From: an uncultured Atopobiaceae bacterium
GTDB lineage: Bacteria; Actinomycetota; Coriobacteriia; Coriobacteriales; Atopobiaceae
Length of the DNA: 44,099 nucleotides
NCBI GenBank assembly: GCA_944321385.1
Contig: CALULC010000004.1
Span: 1 to 44,099 of the forward strand
Direction of reading: 5' to 3'
Positions 16,886-24,174 of this stretch are shown here, piece by piece (position 1 is the first letter of the stretch; every line of letters begins with the position of its first letter). Under the pieces are notes generated by a model. The model was not told the DNA's origin and ran no database searches. It saw nothing but the letters and a program-made list of their open reading frames with translations. The translations under genes were made by a program, and so were the position numbers.

Positions 16886-17614
16886 CTAGGAGACACCCAG
16901 GGGGCTCGACTTCGCCATGCTGTTCCTTCGGGGGAGTTTGATCCTCGGCCTTCCCGTCTTCCTAAAGAGCAGGATCTCACGATGGCCAAGTTCCCGGGGC
17001 AACTCAAACGTTTCACGTGAAACATACTCGAGACCACAGATCTTCGCGGCGGCCTCTGCCTCGCGCAGCTCCTGATCGTCGGGTCTGCCCTTCTCAACGA
17101 TCAAGACGCCATCCTTCTTGAGAAAGGGCGTCGCATACTCGATCAGCACGTTCGTCTTGGCCACGGCACGAGCGATGACATGCGTCTGGGTGGAGGGCAT
17201 CCTCAAAGCAAGCTCCTCAAGACGAGCGTGTACCGCCTCCCCGCGCGTGAGAGAGAGCTCATGGAGAAACTCATTGACCGCAGTGACCTTCTTCCCCACG
17301 GAATCCACGAGCGTGGCCTTGGCACCCGTGTAAACCATGAGGGGAACACCGGGAAACCCAGCACCTGTTCCCATGTCGAGAAGGGAGCTGCCATCGGACA
17401 TCTCAATGCCCGCCATGCTCAGGGGCAGGAGGGAATCAACGAGATGCAAGGTAACGGCATCTCGCGGGGTGGTGATGCGAGTGAGATTCAGAACCTTGTT
17501 CTTCTCGATAACCAGCTCGAGGTACGAGACAAGCGCACTGGCCACATCCCTCTCACAAGCAATCTGATAGGCAGACAGCTCCTCACATAGTTGATCTACA
17601 AGTGTGTCGTGCAT
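16886..17614 (-). CDS. rsmG: 16S rRNA (guanine-527-N7)-methyltransferase
   Basis: RsmG uses SAM to methylate G527 of 16S rRNA. The 242-residue protein has the SAM motif LLDMGTGAGFPGVPL, TLVDSVGKKVTAVNEFL, and HVIARAVAKTNVLIEYATPFLKKDG, all typical. ATG 17614 follows GGGGAG. The codons for YVSRETF carry a near-perfect parS, so this coding segment is under double selection. A terminator separates it from jag upstream, so it probably has its own promoter, which I cannot assign. Confidence 0.93.
   Translation of the reverse strand: MHDTLVDQLCEELSAYQIACERDVASALVSYLELVIEKNKVLNLTRITTPRDAVTLHLVDSLLPLSMAGIEMSDGSSLLDMGTGAGFPGVPLMVYTGAKATLVDSVGKKVTAVNEFLHELSLTRGEAVHARLEELALRMPSTQTHVIARAVAKTNVLIEYATPFLKKDGVLIVEKGRPDDQELREAEAAAKICGLEYVSRETFELPRELGHREILLFRKTGRPRIKLPRRNSMAKSSPLGVS
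17009..17024. other. second parS site, inside rsmG
   Basis: CGTTTCACGTGAAACA matches the parS consensus at 15 of 16 positions. It is 170 bp from the perfect site and lies within rsmG coding sequence. Confidence 0.9.
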
Positions 17615-17649
17615 GCTGGGCTCCCCATTGACAAAAACATACGAGTCAA

Positions 17650-17695
17650 AAGAAATTGTCACAGAAAAGGGGGAGCTCACAACAAGCTCCCCCTT
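17650..17695 (-). terminator. intrinsic terminator after jag
   Basis: An 11-bp stem (17695-17685 with 17677-17667, seven-base loop) followed on the minus strand by TTTTCTGTGACAATTTC. It ends the rpmH-rnpA-yidD-yidC-jag transcript 23 bases past the jag stop codon. Confidence 0.85.
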
Positions 17696-17717
17696 GGAAA
17701 GGCAACGATCAGAGACG

Positions 17718-18308
17718 CTAGCGCACCGCGGTGATGACAACGCGACGCTCAGGGTCCTCACCCTCGGAATGCGTCACTACGCCAGCATCATCACGGAGCG
17801 TAAGGTGGACGATCCTGCGCTCGTAGGCGTTCATCGGGGAGAGGGTGACCTTTCCTCCGCGCTCCTTGGCACGTGCCGCCGAGCTTCTCGCGATGTTCTC
17901 GATCTTCTTGCGGCGGCGGGACTTGTAGCCCTCAATGTCTACGACGAGGGGATAGTAGAACTTGATGCGGCTGCTCATGAGGGAGTTCAGGACCATCTGA
18001 AGGGCATCGAGCGTCCTGCCATGCCGGCCGATCAGCACGGCAAGGTCACCACCGCTCACATCGAGGATGAGCTCGCCGTTCTCGCCGTCATACTCGTCAA
18101 TGCAGCAGTCATTCTCACCAAAGAGAGCCAGGATTCCCTTGAGATAGCCAACAGCGAGATCGGCAATCGCATCCATCTCCTCGTCGGTCAGCTCCTGACC
18201 ACCCTCAAAGTGAGCGCGGATCTCGGAGAAATCGTCAATCTCCCCAGCGGTTTGGTCGATCTGACCAGTCTCAGACGTGAGCTCCGCCTCTTCCAATTCT
18301 TCGGTCAT
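17718..18308 (-). CDS. jag: KH/R3H RNA-binding protein Jag (KhpB)
   Basis: Jag/KhpB binds RNA and in Gram-positive bacteria works with KhpA in control of division and envelope genes. The 196-residue protein has an acidic N-terminus (1-40), a KH domain (about 75-135, ILDVSGGDLAVLIGRHGRTLDALQ with the GRHG loop) and a C-terminal R3H domain (RSSAARAKERGG...LSPMNAYERRIVHLTLRD). The usual Jag_N domain is absent, as in many actinobacteria. ATG 18308 follows CGGAGG. It follows yidC in the conserved operon. Confidence 0.92.
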   Translation of the reverse strand: MTEELEEAELTSETGQIDQTAGEIDDFSEIRAHFEGGQELTDEEMDAIADLAVGYLKGILALFGENDCCIDEYDGENGELILDVSGGDLAVLIGRHGRTLDALQMVLNSLMSSRIKFYYPLVVDIEGYKSRRRKKIENIARSSAARAKERGGKVTLSPMNAYERRIVHLTLRDDAGVVTHSEGEDPERRVVITAVR

Positions 18309-18358
18309 GAAATCCTCCGAAATAAAACTTCAGACTGTTAACTAACGCCTAACAGCAT

Positions 18359-19126
18359 TTAGTTCTTCTTGTGCTGACGCTGCTTCTTCTCTCGGCGCAC
18401 CACGTTGACCTCAACGGGGCTGTTGGCCGCCTCCTCCTCGGCCTCAGCCTTGGCCTTGGCCATCACGCCCTTGGTGATGATTCGCTGCTGGACAACCTGC
18501 CAAAGGGAGGAGGTCACGTAATAGAGAAGGACGGCCGCGGGAACGCCCCAACCAAACATGAGCATCATCACGGCCATGACGGCACCCATGGTCATGGTCT
18601 GCGTCTTCTGCGAGGAGTCCTGCATGGACGAGTTCATAACCATGGGGATGAACGTGAGCACACCAAAGAGCAGGTTGAGAATGATATACGGCGCCGCAGC
18701 AATCCAGTCCCCGGCCTCAGCCATGTTTGCGCAGGAGGTTGAGATGGACGGGAGAATGTTAAAGAAGCTGGCGTTTGCGTCGAGCTGAGAGATGTCACGC
18801 GCCACCGAGAAGAGACCAAAGAAGATGGGCATCTGCAGGATGATGGGAAGGCACCCGCCAAGGGGGTTGAACTTCATGTCCGCGTAGACCTTACGGAGCT
18901 CCTCGGCCTGACGCTGGGGATCGTCTGCGTAGCGGTCCTGAATCTCACGAAGCTTGGGCTGCATGACCTGCATGCGCGCCGTAGACTTGGTGGAGTGGGC
19001 CATGAGGGGCGTAAGAATGAGTCGGATGATGATGGTCAGCACGATGACCGCAAGACCCCAGTCTCCAACAACTCCCTCGATGGCCGAGAGCACCGACGTC
19101 AGAAAATCAATAAACCATTCCCACAT
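18359..19126 (-). CDS. yidC: membrane protein insertase YidC
   Basis: YidC inserts and folds proteins into the cytoplasmic membrane, alone or with SecYEG. The 255-residue short form has five membrane segments. The first core segment holds the conserved Arg (LTIIIRLILTPL), followed by a charged hairpin loop (MQPKLREIQDRYADDPQRQAEELRKVYAD), NPLGGCLPIILQMPIFFGLF and a basic tail (REKKQRQHKKN) that can contact ribosomes. ATG 19126 follows GGAGGAACC. Part of the rpmH-to-jag operon. Confidence 0.95.
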   Translation of the reverse strand: MWEWFIDFLTSVLSAIEGVVGDWGLAVIVLTIIIRLILTPLMAHSTKSTARMQVMQPKLREIQDRYADDPQRQAEELRKVYADMKFNPLGGCLPIILQMPIFFGLFSVARDISQLDANASFFNILPSISTSCANMAEAGDWIAAAPYIILNLLFGVLTFIPMVMNSSMQDSSQKTQTMTMGAVMAVMMLMFGWGVPAAVLLYYVTSSLWQVVQQRIITKGVMAKAKAEAEEEAANSPVEVNVVRREKKQRQHKKN

Positions 19127-19150
19127 GGTTCCTCCATGGCCCGCGCCCTC

Positions 19151-19387
19151 CTAGGGAACGGGGTCATATCCTCCAGCGTGAAGGGGATGACACCTGCAGA
19201 TCCTACGAACCGAAAGCGACATGCCCCTGAGAAAACCGTACTTCTCGATGGCCCTGTACGCATATTGCGAACACGTAGGCACATATATGCAACGTGCGGG
19301 CAGAGCCGTTGAAATCCGCCTCTGGTAGAAGCGAATGAGAGATCGGGCGACCCTCGAGGGAATGCTACCTGGAGAGTCTAGGACCAT
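19151..19387 (-). CDS. yidD: membrane protein insertion efficiency factor YidD
   Basis: A small membrane-associated protein of the YidD family, thought to help YidC. The core is intact: [35 protein letters not shown]...[18 protein letters not shown], including the conserved Cys positions. Two in-frame ATGs are possible: 19396 has AGAAGG only one base away, while 19387 has it ten bases away, so 19387 (78 residues) is chosen. The start lies within the end of rnpA, so translation is coupled. Confidence 0.92.
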   Translation of the reverse strand: MVLDSPGSIPSRVARSLIRFYQRRISTALPARCIYVPTCSQYAYRAIEKYGFLRGMSLSVRRICRCHPLHAGGYDPVP

Positions 19388-19707
19388 CTTGAACATGCCT
19401 TCTCAAGCATCCGTTCCAGAGAGGCCGCCACGTCCGCAGGTTTGCTGTCGTGCGTGGAGGCGGTGGCAAAGAGAATGACGTCGTATCCCTTGACGGGAAG
19501 ACCAAGTAGTCTTGAGGCTTCCCTCAATACGCGCTTGCAGCGGTTTCTGTAAACAGCACCGCCGATTCTCTTTCCGGCGACAAAGGCAATGCGCCCCTCG
19601 CCGTCTTCTCCTATGTCAAGCACACGAACGCGGAGGAGAGCGTCGTTGAGACGCCTCCCCCGCGAAAAGACACGCTCGAAGTCTCTCCTGGACTTAATGG
19701 TCCTCAT
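19378..19707 (-). CDS. rnpA: ribonuclease P protein component
   Basis: The protein subunit of RNase P, which trims tRNA 5' ends. The 109-residue product starts [19 protein letters not shown] and contains the RNR-type basic motif [24 protein letters not shown] 19707 begins nine bases after the rpmH stop, with a weak ribosome site, so translation is likely coupled to rpmH. The longer upstream frame runs antisense-like over rpmH and was discarded. Confidence 0.95.
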   Translation of the reverse strand: MRTIKSRRDFERVFSRGRRLNDALLRVRVLDIGEDGEGRIAFVAGKRIGGAVYRNRCKRVLREASRLLGLPVKGYDVILFATASTHDSKPADVAASLERMLEKACSRWS

Positions 19708-19715
19708 GGGAAGCG

Positions 19716-19850
19716 CTACACGGTGAGACGCTTGCGACCCTTCGCACGACGGCGAGCGAGGACAGCACGGCCGCCCTTCGTGGCCATGCGGGCACGGAAG
19801 CCGTGGGTGGTGGCGCGCTTGCGCTTGTTGGGCTGGTACGTACGCTTCAT
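19716..19850 (-). CDS. rpmH: 50S ribosomal protein L34
   Basis: A 44-residue, highly basic protein: starts [20 protein letters not shown] and ends [10 protein letters not shown], unmistakably L34. ATG 19850 follows GGGAGGAA. First gene of the rpmH-rnpA-yidD-yidC-jag operon, read from the strong promoter at 19904-19933, with a 5' leader of roughly 50 bases. Confidence 0.97.
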   Translation of the reverse strand: MKRTYQPNKRKRATTHGFRARMATKGGRAVLARRRAKGRKRLTV

Positions 19851-19903
19851 GTCTATTCCTCCCGGTTGGGTATGAACGTCCACATTGAGCAAATAGCCTA
19901 GAG

Positions 19904-19933
19904 ATTGTAAGGGTCAAAACGGCGGTCTGTCAA
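19904..19933 (-). promoter_or_regulatory. rpmH operon promoter
   Basis: TTGACA (19933-19928, exact consensus) and TACAAT (19909-19904, five of six), 18 bases apart, read toward rpmH. It lies in the origin-side intergenic segment. Confidence 0.85.
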
Positions 19934-20120
19934 TTTTTTGTGATGACAATCTTCACGATTACTTCGCAGGTAGCTGGCTGAAAGAGAGAATCCTTCCCGC
20001 TTGGGTCAGCCGCTCACCGTCTTGAGAAAGTTCCATACGGTTGGATTCATCCTTTCATACAACGAAATAGTTCTTCCCGCGTGTTATGATTTTTCAGCAC
20101 GAGAGACGCAGATTCTCTAG

Positions 20121-20213
20121 TTATCAACAAGTGTTTTACAGATGTTGAAAACTTTCGTTCAAATAGAATTCTCATTGAAATGTTTTCTACAAATGACGAA
20201 CGGATGTTGAAAG
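20121..20213. other. oriC segment 1: DnaA box cluster
   Basis: Within an AT-rich gap between rpmH and the GHKL-wHTH gene lie four DnaA-box-like 9-mers: TTATCAACA (20121-20129), TGTTGAAAA (20143-20151), TTTTCTACA (20183-20191) and TGTTGAAAG (20205-20213). All share A or T where the Escherichia coli box TTATCCACA has the second C. The last one overlaps the ribosome site of the next gene. The rest of this gap (19934-20120) holds nothing else I can name. Confidence 0.65.
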
Positions 20214-20221
20214 GGGAGCAC

Positions 20222-21199
20222 ATGGCCAGAGACTTCTATCCGTTCGTTGAGAAGGAAGGGGAAGAAAGCGGCTCGGAGAAGATAGAGGCGAGGCACCCGG
20301 CCAGAATCGCCGTATACGACGACGCCTCCGCCGCGCCCCGAGTTGTTGTCATCGAGCCGGGCGAGGTTCGCTCCTACCTCGAGGAGATCACCGCCACCGT
20401 GAGCAGGCTCTCCAAGGAACAGGGCGGGAACATCCCCTTCATGGTCATACGAGAGATCGTGGAGAACTTCATCCACGCGTACTTCCAAGCTCCAACCATC
20501 ACCATCCTCGACGACGGAAACACCATCCGCTTCTCGGACCAAGGTCCCGGAATCAAAGAGAAGTCCCTTGCGCTGGAGTTTGGAACGAGCTCCGCCACGG
20601 AGGAGATGAAGCGCTACATACGAGGCGTGGGAAGCGGGCTTCCCTACGTCCAGCAATACATGGCAGACAAGGGCGGAAGTCTTGAGGTGGAAGACAACAT
20701 CGCCGGCGGAACCGTCGTGACCATCTCCACCAGGCCAAAGGAGGGCGCACGGGCGGTGTCCGGGGCGAGCAGGGAAGACGCGCCGCCCGAGGTTTCGCAG
20801 CCCCCCGCATATGTTGGCTATTTCCAACAGCAGTGGCAGCAGCCATTTCCCCCAGCTTCTCCCCAAGCGCAGGCCTATCAGCAGATGCCCTACGGCACCC
20901 CACTCCAGCAGCCTCCCGCGCAGGGCGTCCCCGCCTGGCAGGCACCCATTCCCGCTCCCGTGCCCTCAGCCACAGCGACACCCGCCACGGCTCCCCACAT
21001 TGATTTCGACGAGCGCTCATCGCAGGTCATGGACTACCTCTCCACCCATGAGAGCACCGGCCCAACGGAGCTCGTAAGAACATACGGCTCCTCCGGTGCA
21101 ACGTGGTCAAGGACCCTCTCCTCCCTGGCGGCCCAGGGTGTGGTAACCAAGATTGGCCAGAAGTACCATCTGACGGGCATCGGCCGCGCGCTCGTCTAG
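20222..21199 (+). CDS. GHKL-type ATPase domain fused to winged-helix DNA-binding domain, origin-linked
   Basis: The 325-residue protein starts MARDFYPFVEKEG at ATG 20222 after AAAGGGGAG. Residues about 50-172 form a histidine-kinase-like ATP-binding fold: N box EIVENFIHA (78-86), DQGPGI (106-111), GVGSGLPYVQQYM (135-147), and NIAGGTVVTIST. There is no phosphorylatable-His domain or membrane segment. A Pro/Gln-rich linker (about 185-258) leads to a C-terminal winged helix (262-325: SSQVMDYLSTHESTGPTELVRTYG....LAAQGVVTKIGQKYHLTGIGRALV). It lies between two DnaA box clusters directly before dnaA. I do not know a named function; control of initiation or of dnaA is the obvious hypothesis. Confidence 0.85.
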   Translation: MARDFYPFVEKEGEESGSEKIEARHPARIAVYDDASAAPRVVVIEPGEVRSYLEEITATVSRLSKEQGGNIPFMVIREIVENFIHAYFQAPTITILDDGNTIRFSDQGPGIKEKSLALEFGTSSATEEMKRYIRGVGSGLPYVQQYMADKGGSLEVEDNIAGGTVVTISTRPKEGARAVSGASREDAPPEVSQPPAYVGYFQQQWQQPFPPASPQAQAYQQMPYGTPLQQPPAQGVPAWQAPIPAPVPSATATPATAPHIDFDERSSQVMDYLSTHESTGPTELVRTYGSSGATWSRTLSSLAAQGVVTKIGQKYHLTGIGRALV

Positions 21200-21213
21200 G
21201 ATTTCCCGAGAAG

Positions 21214-21254
21214 TTGTCAACAATCGCTATACTAGAGCCCCATAGTTTTCAACA
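21214..21254. other. oriC segment 2: DnaA boxes in the dnaA leader
   Basis: TTGTCAACA (21214-21222) and TTTTCAACA (21246-21254) flank a TATACT (21228-21233) in the 72-bp gap before dnaA. The layout fits DnaA autorepression. No clear -35 element is seen. Confidence 0.6.
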
Positions 21255-21271
21255 ATCGGGATGCGACATAG

Positions 21272-22828
21272 ATGGAACTCACTCTGGAATCGGACGCCGA
21301 GGCGCTCTGGCAGGACACCCTCGACCTTCTTGCCACCAAGAACCTGCCAGAATCGACGCTCGCCATGCTCAGGGGCTGCACCCCAAAGAGCATGTCGGAC
21401 TCGGTCATGACCATCGAGACTCCCATGAGGCTCGTCCTCAAGACCATCTCAAAGAACGCGGAGATCATCGAGGAGTGCCTCTCGCAGGCGGCGTTTGAGC
21501 CAATGACCCTGGACGTCAACTTTGTTCCAACAACGCAGCAAACGACGAGTCGCCCCTCCTCGACGATGTCACGCGAGGAGGTCAACAGCTGGACCGCTGC
21601 CACGACGTCTTCGAAGGTTTCGTGGGACGGACCCACTCCCAAGAAGATCGCCGAGGACACCTGGGAGGAAGATGGCATAGACGCCATCCGGGAGGAGGCG
21701 GCAAGACGGAGGAGAAACAACCCCCTCGTCGAAGAGATCTCTCCGACCACCTCAAAGCTGACCTTTGACCGATTCGTCCGAGGCGAGGAGAACGACATCG
21801 CCTATCAGGCGGCCCTCCAGGTTGCAAACGGCATGAACAGCACCTACAACCCCCTGTTCATCTACGGCAAGAGCGGTCTTGGAAAGACGCACCTGCTCCG
21901 CGCCATCCAGAACTACGTTGCGCACAACGACCCGTCTCGCCTGTGCGTCTATCGCGACGCCTCCTCCTTCATCACGGACTACACCGAGGCCATGCGCCAT
22001 TCGGAGCGCTCGGCGGCCTCGGTCCTTCGCCAGAACTACGCAGACATAGACGTCCTCATCATCGACGACATCCAGAAGATGACCGGAAAGATGGGAACCG
22101 TCGGGTTCTTCTTCGACACCTTCAACGAGCTCATCGCAAACGGCAAGCAGATCGTGCTCGCCGCAGACCGCACCCCCGCCCAGCTCGGGATGGGGAAGGA
22201 CGGCTTTGACGAGCGCATCACGAGCCGCCTCTCCGCGGGCTTCACCACGCCCATCCAGATTCCCAGCTACGAGCTCAAGCTCCGCCTCATAGAGACCTTC
22301 TGCGAGCGGATGCGCGAGGATGCGCTCCGCGAGAACGTGGCGGGCCTCACGGGAACAGTCTCCCCGGAGATAGAGAGCTACATGGCCGAGCGCGCGGGCA
22401 CCAACATCCGAGTGATCGAGGGCTTCTGCCAGCGGTGCCTCTATGCCGCCACGGCCGCCGAGAAGCGCGGAGAGAAGCTCGAGAAGGACGAGATAGAGTC
22501 CATCGCGCGCGAATGCTGGCCGAGCTCGGGCAGAACCGTCTCCATCGAGGACGTCCAGCGGGCCGTGGAGAAGTTCTATGACATCGACCATCTCACCCTG
22601 ATCGGCAACAAGCGCAACAAGGGCGTCATGGAGGCCCGACACGTGGGCATCTGGCTCTCCCGAGAGCTCTGCGACCGCACGCTGGCAGACATCGGCAAGC
22701 ACTTCGGAGGTCGCAGTCATGCCACCGTCATGCACAGCATCGGAGTCGTAGATGACGCCCGACGCGACGACAAGAGCTTCTATGATCGTCTTATGCAGTT
22801 GAGGGAGAGCATCACCGGCAATGTGTAG
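21272..22828 (+). CDS. dnaA: chromosomal replication initiator DnaA
   Basis: DnaA binds boxes at oriC, forms an ATP-dependent filament and opens the duplex. The 518-residue protein has domain I (1-85), a poorly conserved linker (86-150), the AAA+ domain with GKSGLGKT (199-206) and VLIIDDIQKM (261-270), and domain IV with EARHVGIWLSREL and GGRSHATVMHSI (479-490). In most DnaA proteins the recognition helix reads GGRDHTTV or a close variant; here Ser replaces Asp and Ala replaces Thr. The nearby boxes are correspondingly unusual. ATG 21272 has a weak ribosome site. Confidence 0.96.
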   Translation: MELTLESDAEALWQDTLDLLATKNLPESTLAMLRGCTPKSMSDSVMTIETPMRLVLKTISKNAEIIEECLSQAAFEPMTLDVNFVPTTQQTTSRPSSTMSREEVNSWTAATTSSKVSWDGPTPKKIAEDTWEEDGIDAIREEAARRRRNNPLVEEISPTTSKLTFDRFVRGEENDIAYQAALQVANGMNSTYNPLFIYGKSGLGKTHLLRAIQNYVAHNDPSRLCVYRDASSFITDYTEAMRHSERSAASVLRQNYADIDVLIIDDIQKMTGKMGTVGFFFDTFNELIANGKQIVLAADRTPAQLGMGKDGFDERITSRLSAGFTTPIQIPSYELKLRLIETFCERMREDALRENVAGLTGTVSPEIESYMAERAGTNIRVIEGFCQRCLYAATAAEKRGEKLEKDEIESIARECWPSSGRTVSIEDVQRAVEKFYDIDHLTLIGNKRNKGVMEARHVGIWLSRELCDRTLADIGKHFGGRSHATVMHSIGVVDDARRDDKSFYDRLMQLRESITGNV

Positions 22829-22833
22829 GACAA

Positions 22834-23050
22834 TGTAGAAAACCGCGTGGGAAGGTTGTTGAAAGGAGGAGAAAAGTCACGTTCTGGTGTTGAGAATTTT
22901 GGGACCCGCTCTTCCGCTGTTCATGGGTGTCAATTTTCAAGGGTCTCTCAGAAAGCTATCTTGAGGACTCTGAACTCAGTAAACACCGACTTGTCTTCTT
23001 TTCTACAACCCCTATTACTACTACTGTCTTTAATTCTTATTACTTACTAG
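22834..23050. other. oriC segment 3: DnaA boxes, DnaA-trio and AT-rich unwinding region
   Basis: The dnaA-dnaN gap contains TGTAGAAAA (22834-22842), TGTTGAAAG (22857-22865), TGTTGAGAA (22888-22896) and TTTTCTACA (22999-23007). The last box is followed by CCCC (23009-23012), which overlaps triplets that read on the minus strand TAG-TAA-TAG-TAG (23023 back to 23012), then the AT-rich tract to 23050. Box, short GC tract and T/A-A-G/A triplets is the arrangement described for the basal unwinding element of Bacillus subtilis oriC. This is the best candidate for the site of duplex opening. Confidence 0.65.
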
Positions 23051-23064
23051 AAGAAAGGGCCAAG

Positions 23065-24171
23065 ATGAAGTTCACCGTAAGCCAGTCCTCGCTCATGAAG
23101 GCCCTGTCCGTCGTGTCAAAGGGCATGGGGAACAACTCCACGCTCCCTATACTCTCCGGAATCTACCTCAAGGCGGAAAACGGAACCGTTGAGCTGCAAA
23201 CCAACAACCTCTCCATCTCCATTCGCCACGTCATAGCCGCAAACGTGGAGGAGTCTGGTGAGACGGTGGTCTCCGGCAAGATCCTCCTCAACATCGTTAA
23301 GACCCTCTCGGACTCCGCCGTCACCTTCGAGGAGACGGGAAGCATGGTCACCATCTCCTGCGATAAGTCAACGTTTAGGCTCAACACGCTCAGTGCCAGA
23401 GACTGGCCCGCATGGAGCGAGCTCGAGCCGGAGCGCACGATCGAGCTCCCGAGTGCCCTTCTCGCCAAGATGGTGGACAAGGTCTATCGCGTTACCTCCA
23501 AGGAGCCGACTCGTCAGTTCCTGCAGGGCATTCAGATTACCGTCGAGAACAACACCATTAGGCTCGTTGCCACGGACTCCTTCAGGCTTGCGGTGTGCGA
23601 CTCCACCGTCGCGGCCGCTCCCGACGAGCCCTTCTGCTCGGTCATCATGGGCTCCGTCTTCCATGACGTCCTCTCCATGCCAACGATGGAGGACACGGTC
23701 TCCATCTCCACGACGCAGAGCCAGGCCGTCTTCTCGTTTGGCACGACGACCTTCGTGACCAGGCTCCTCGAGGGCAACTTCCCCTCATACCGCCAGCTTC
23801 TTCCGTCCTCGTGTGCCACGGCCGTCACGCTGGGCGCCCAGGAGTTCTCCTCCGCGCTCAGGCGCGTCTCCGCAATCGCCCAGCAGAATGCGTCCATTCG
23901 TCTTGACGTGGACGCAGACGGCTCCCTCATGAGGCTCTCCTCCTCCTCGCCCGACCAGGGAGAGTCCTCCGAGATCATGTCCTGCAAGGTGGAGGGTCAG
24001 TCGCTCACGATCGGGTTCAACTACCACTACGTGCTCGACTGCATGAGCGCCGCTTCGGACTTTGGCGAGGTGCGCCTCGAGCTCCAGAGCCCCGCTCACC
24101 CGGGAATCTTCAAGTGCAACGGCAAGATTAACTACCTCTATCTCCTCATGCCGATGCGCCTGGGCGCCTAG
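23065..24171 (+). CDS. dnaN: DNA polymerase III beta subunit (sliding clamp)
   Basis: The beta clamp tethers polymerases to DNA. The 368-residue protein begins MKFTVSQSSLMKALSVVSKG and has the three-fold clamp repeat with KEPTRQFLQGIQITVENNTIRLVATDSFRLAVC in the middle and YLLMPMRLGA at the C-terminus, where other clamps end in a PVR/MPMR motif for partner binding. ATG 23065 follows AAAGGG; the longer in-frame extension back to 22927 runs through the AT-rich origin element and was rejected. recF starts three bases after its stop. Confidence 0.96.
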   Translation: MKFTVSQSSLMKALSVVSKGMGNNSTLPILSGIYLKAENGTVELQTNNLSISIRHVIAANVEESGETVVSGKILLNIVKTLSDSAVTFEETGSMVTISCDKSTFRLNTLSARDWPAWSELEPERTIELPSALLAKMVDKVYRVTSKEPTRQFLQGIQITVENNTIRLVATDSFRLAVCDSTVAAAPDEPFCSVIMGSVFHDVLSMPTMEDTVSISTTQSQAVFSFGTTTFVTRLLEGNFPSYRQLLPSSCATAVTLGAQEFSSALRRVSAIAQQNASIRLDVDADGSLMRLSSSSPDQGESSEIMSCKVEGQSLTIGFNYHYVLDCMSAASDFGEVRLELQSPAHPGIFKCNGKINYLYLLMPMRLGA

Positions 24172-24174
24172 AGG

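Noticed and set aside
22927-23064. A longer dnaN start at 22927.
   Set aside because: The extra residues run through the AT-rich origin element and lack a ribosome site; ATG 23065 has AAAGGG and fits the family.
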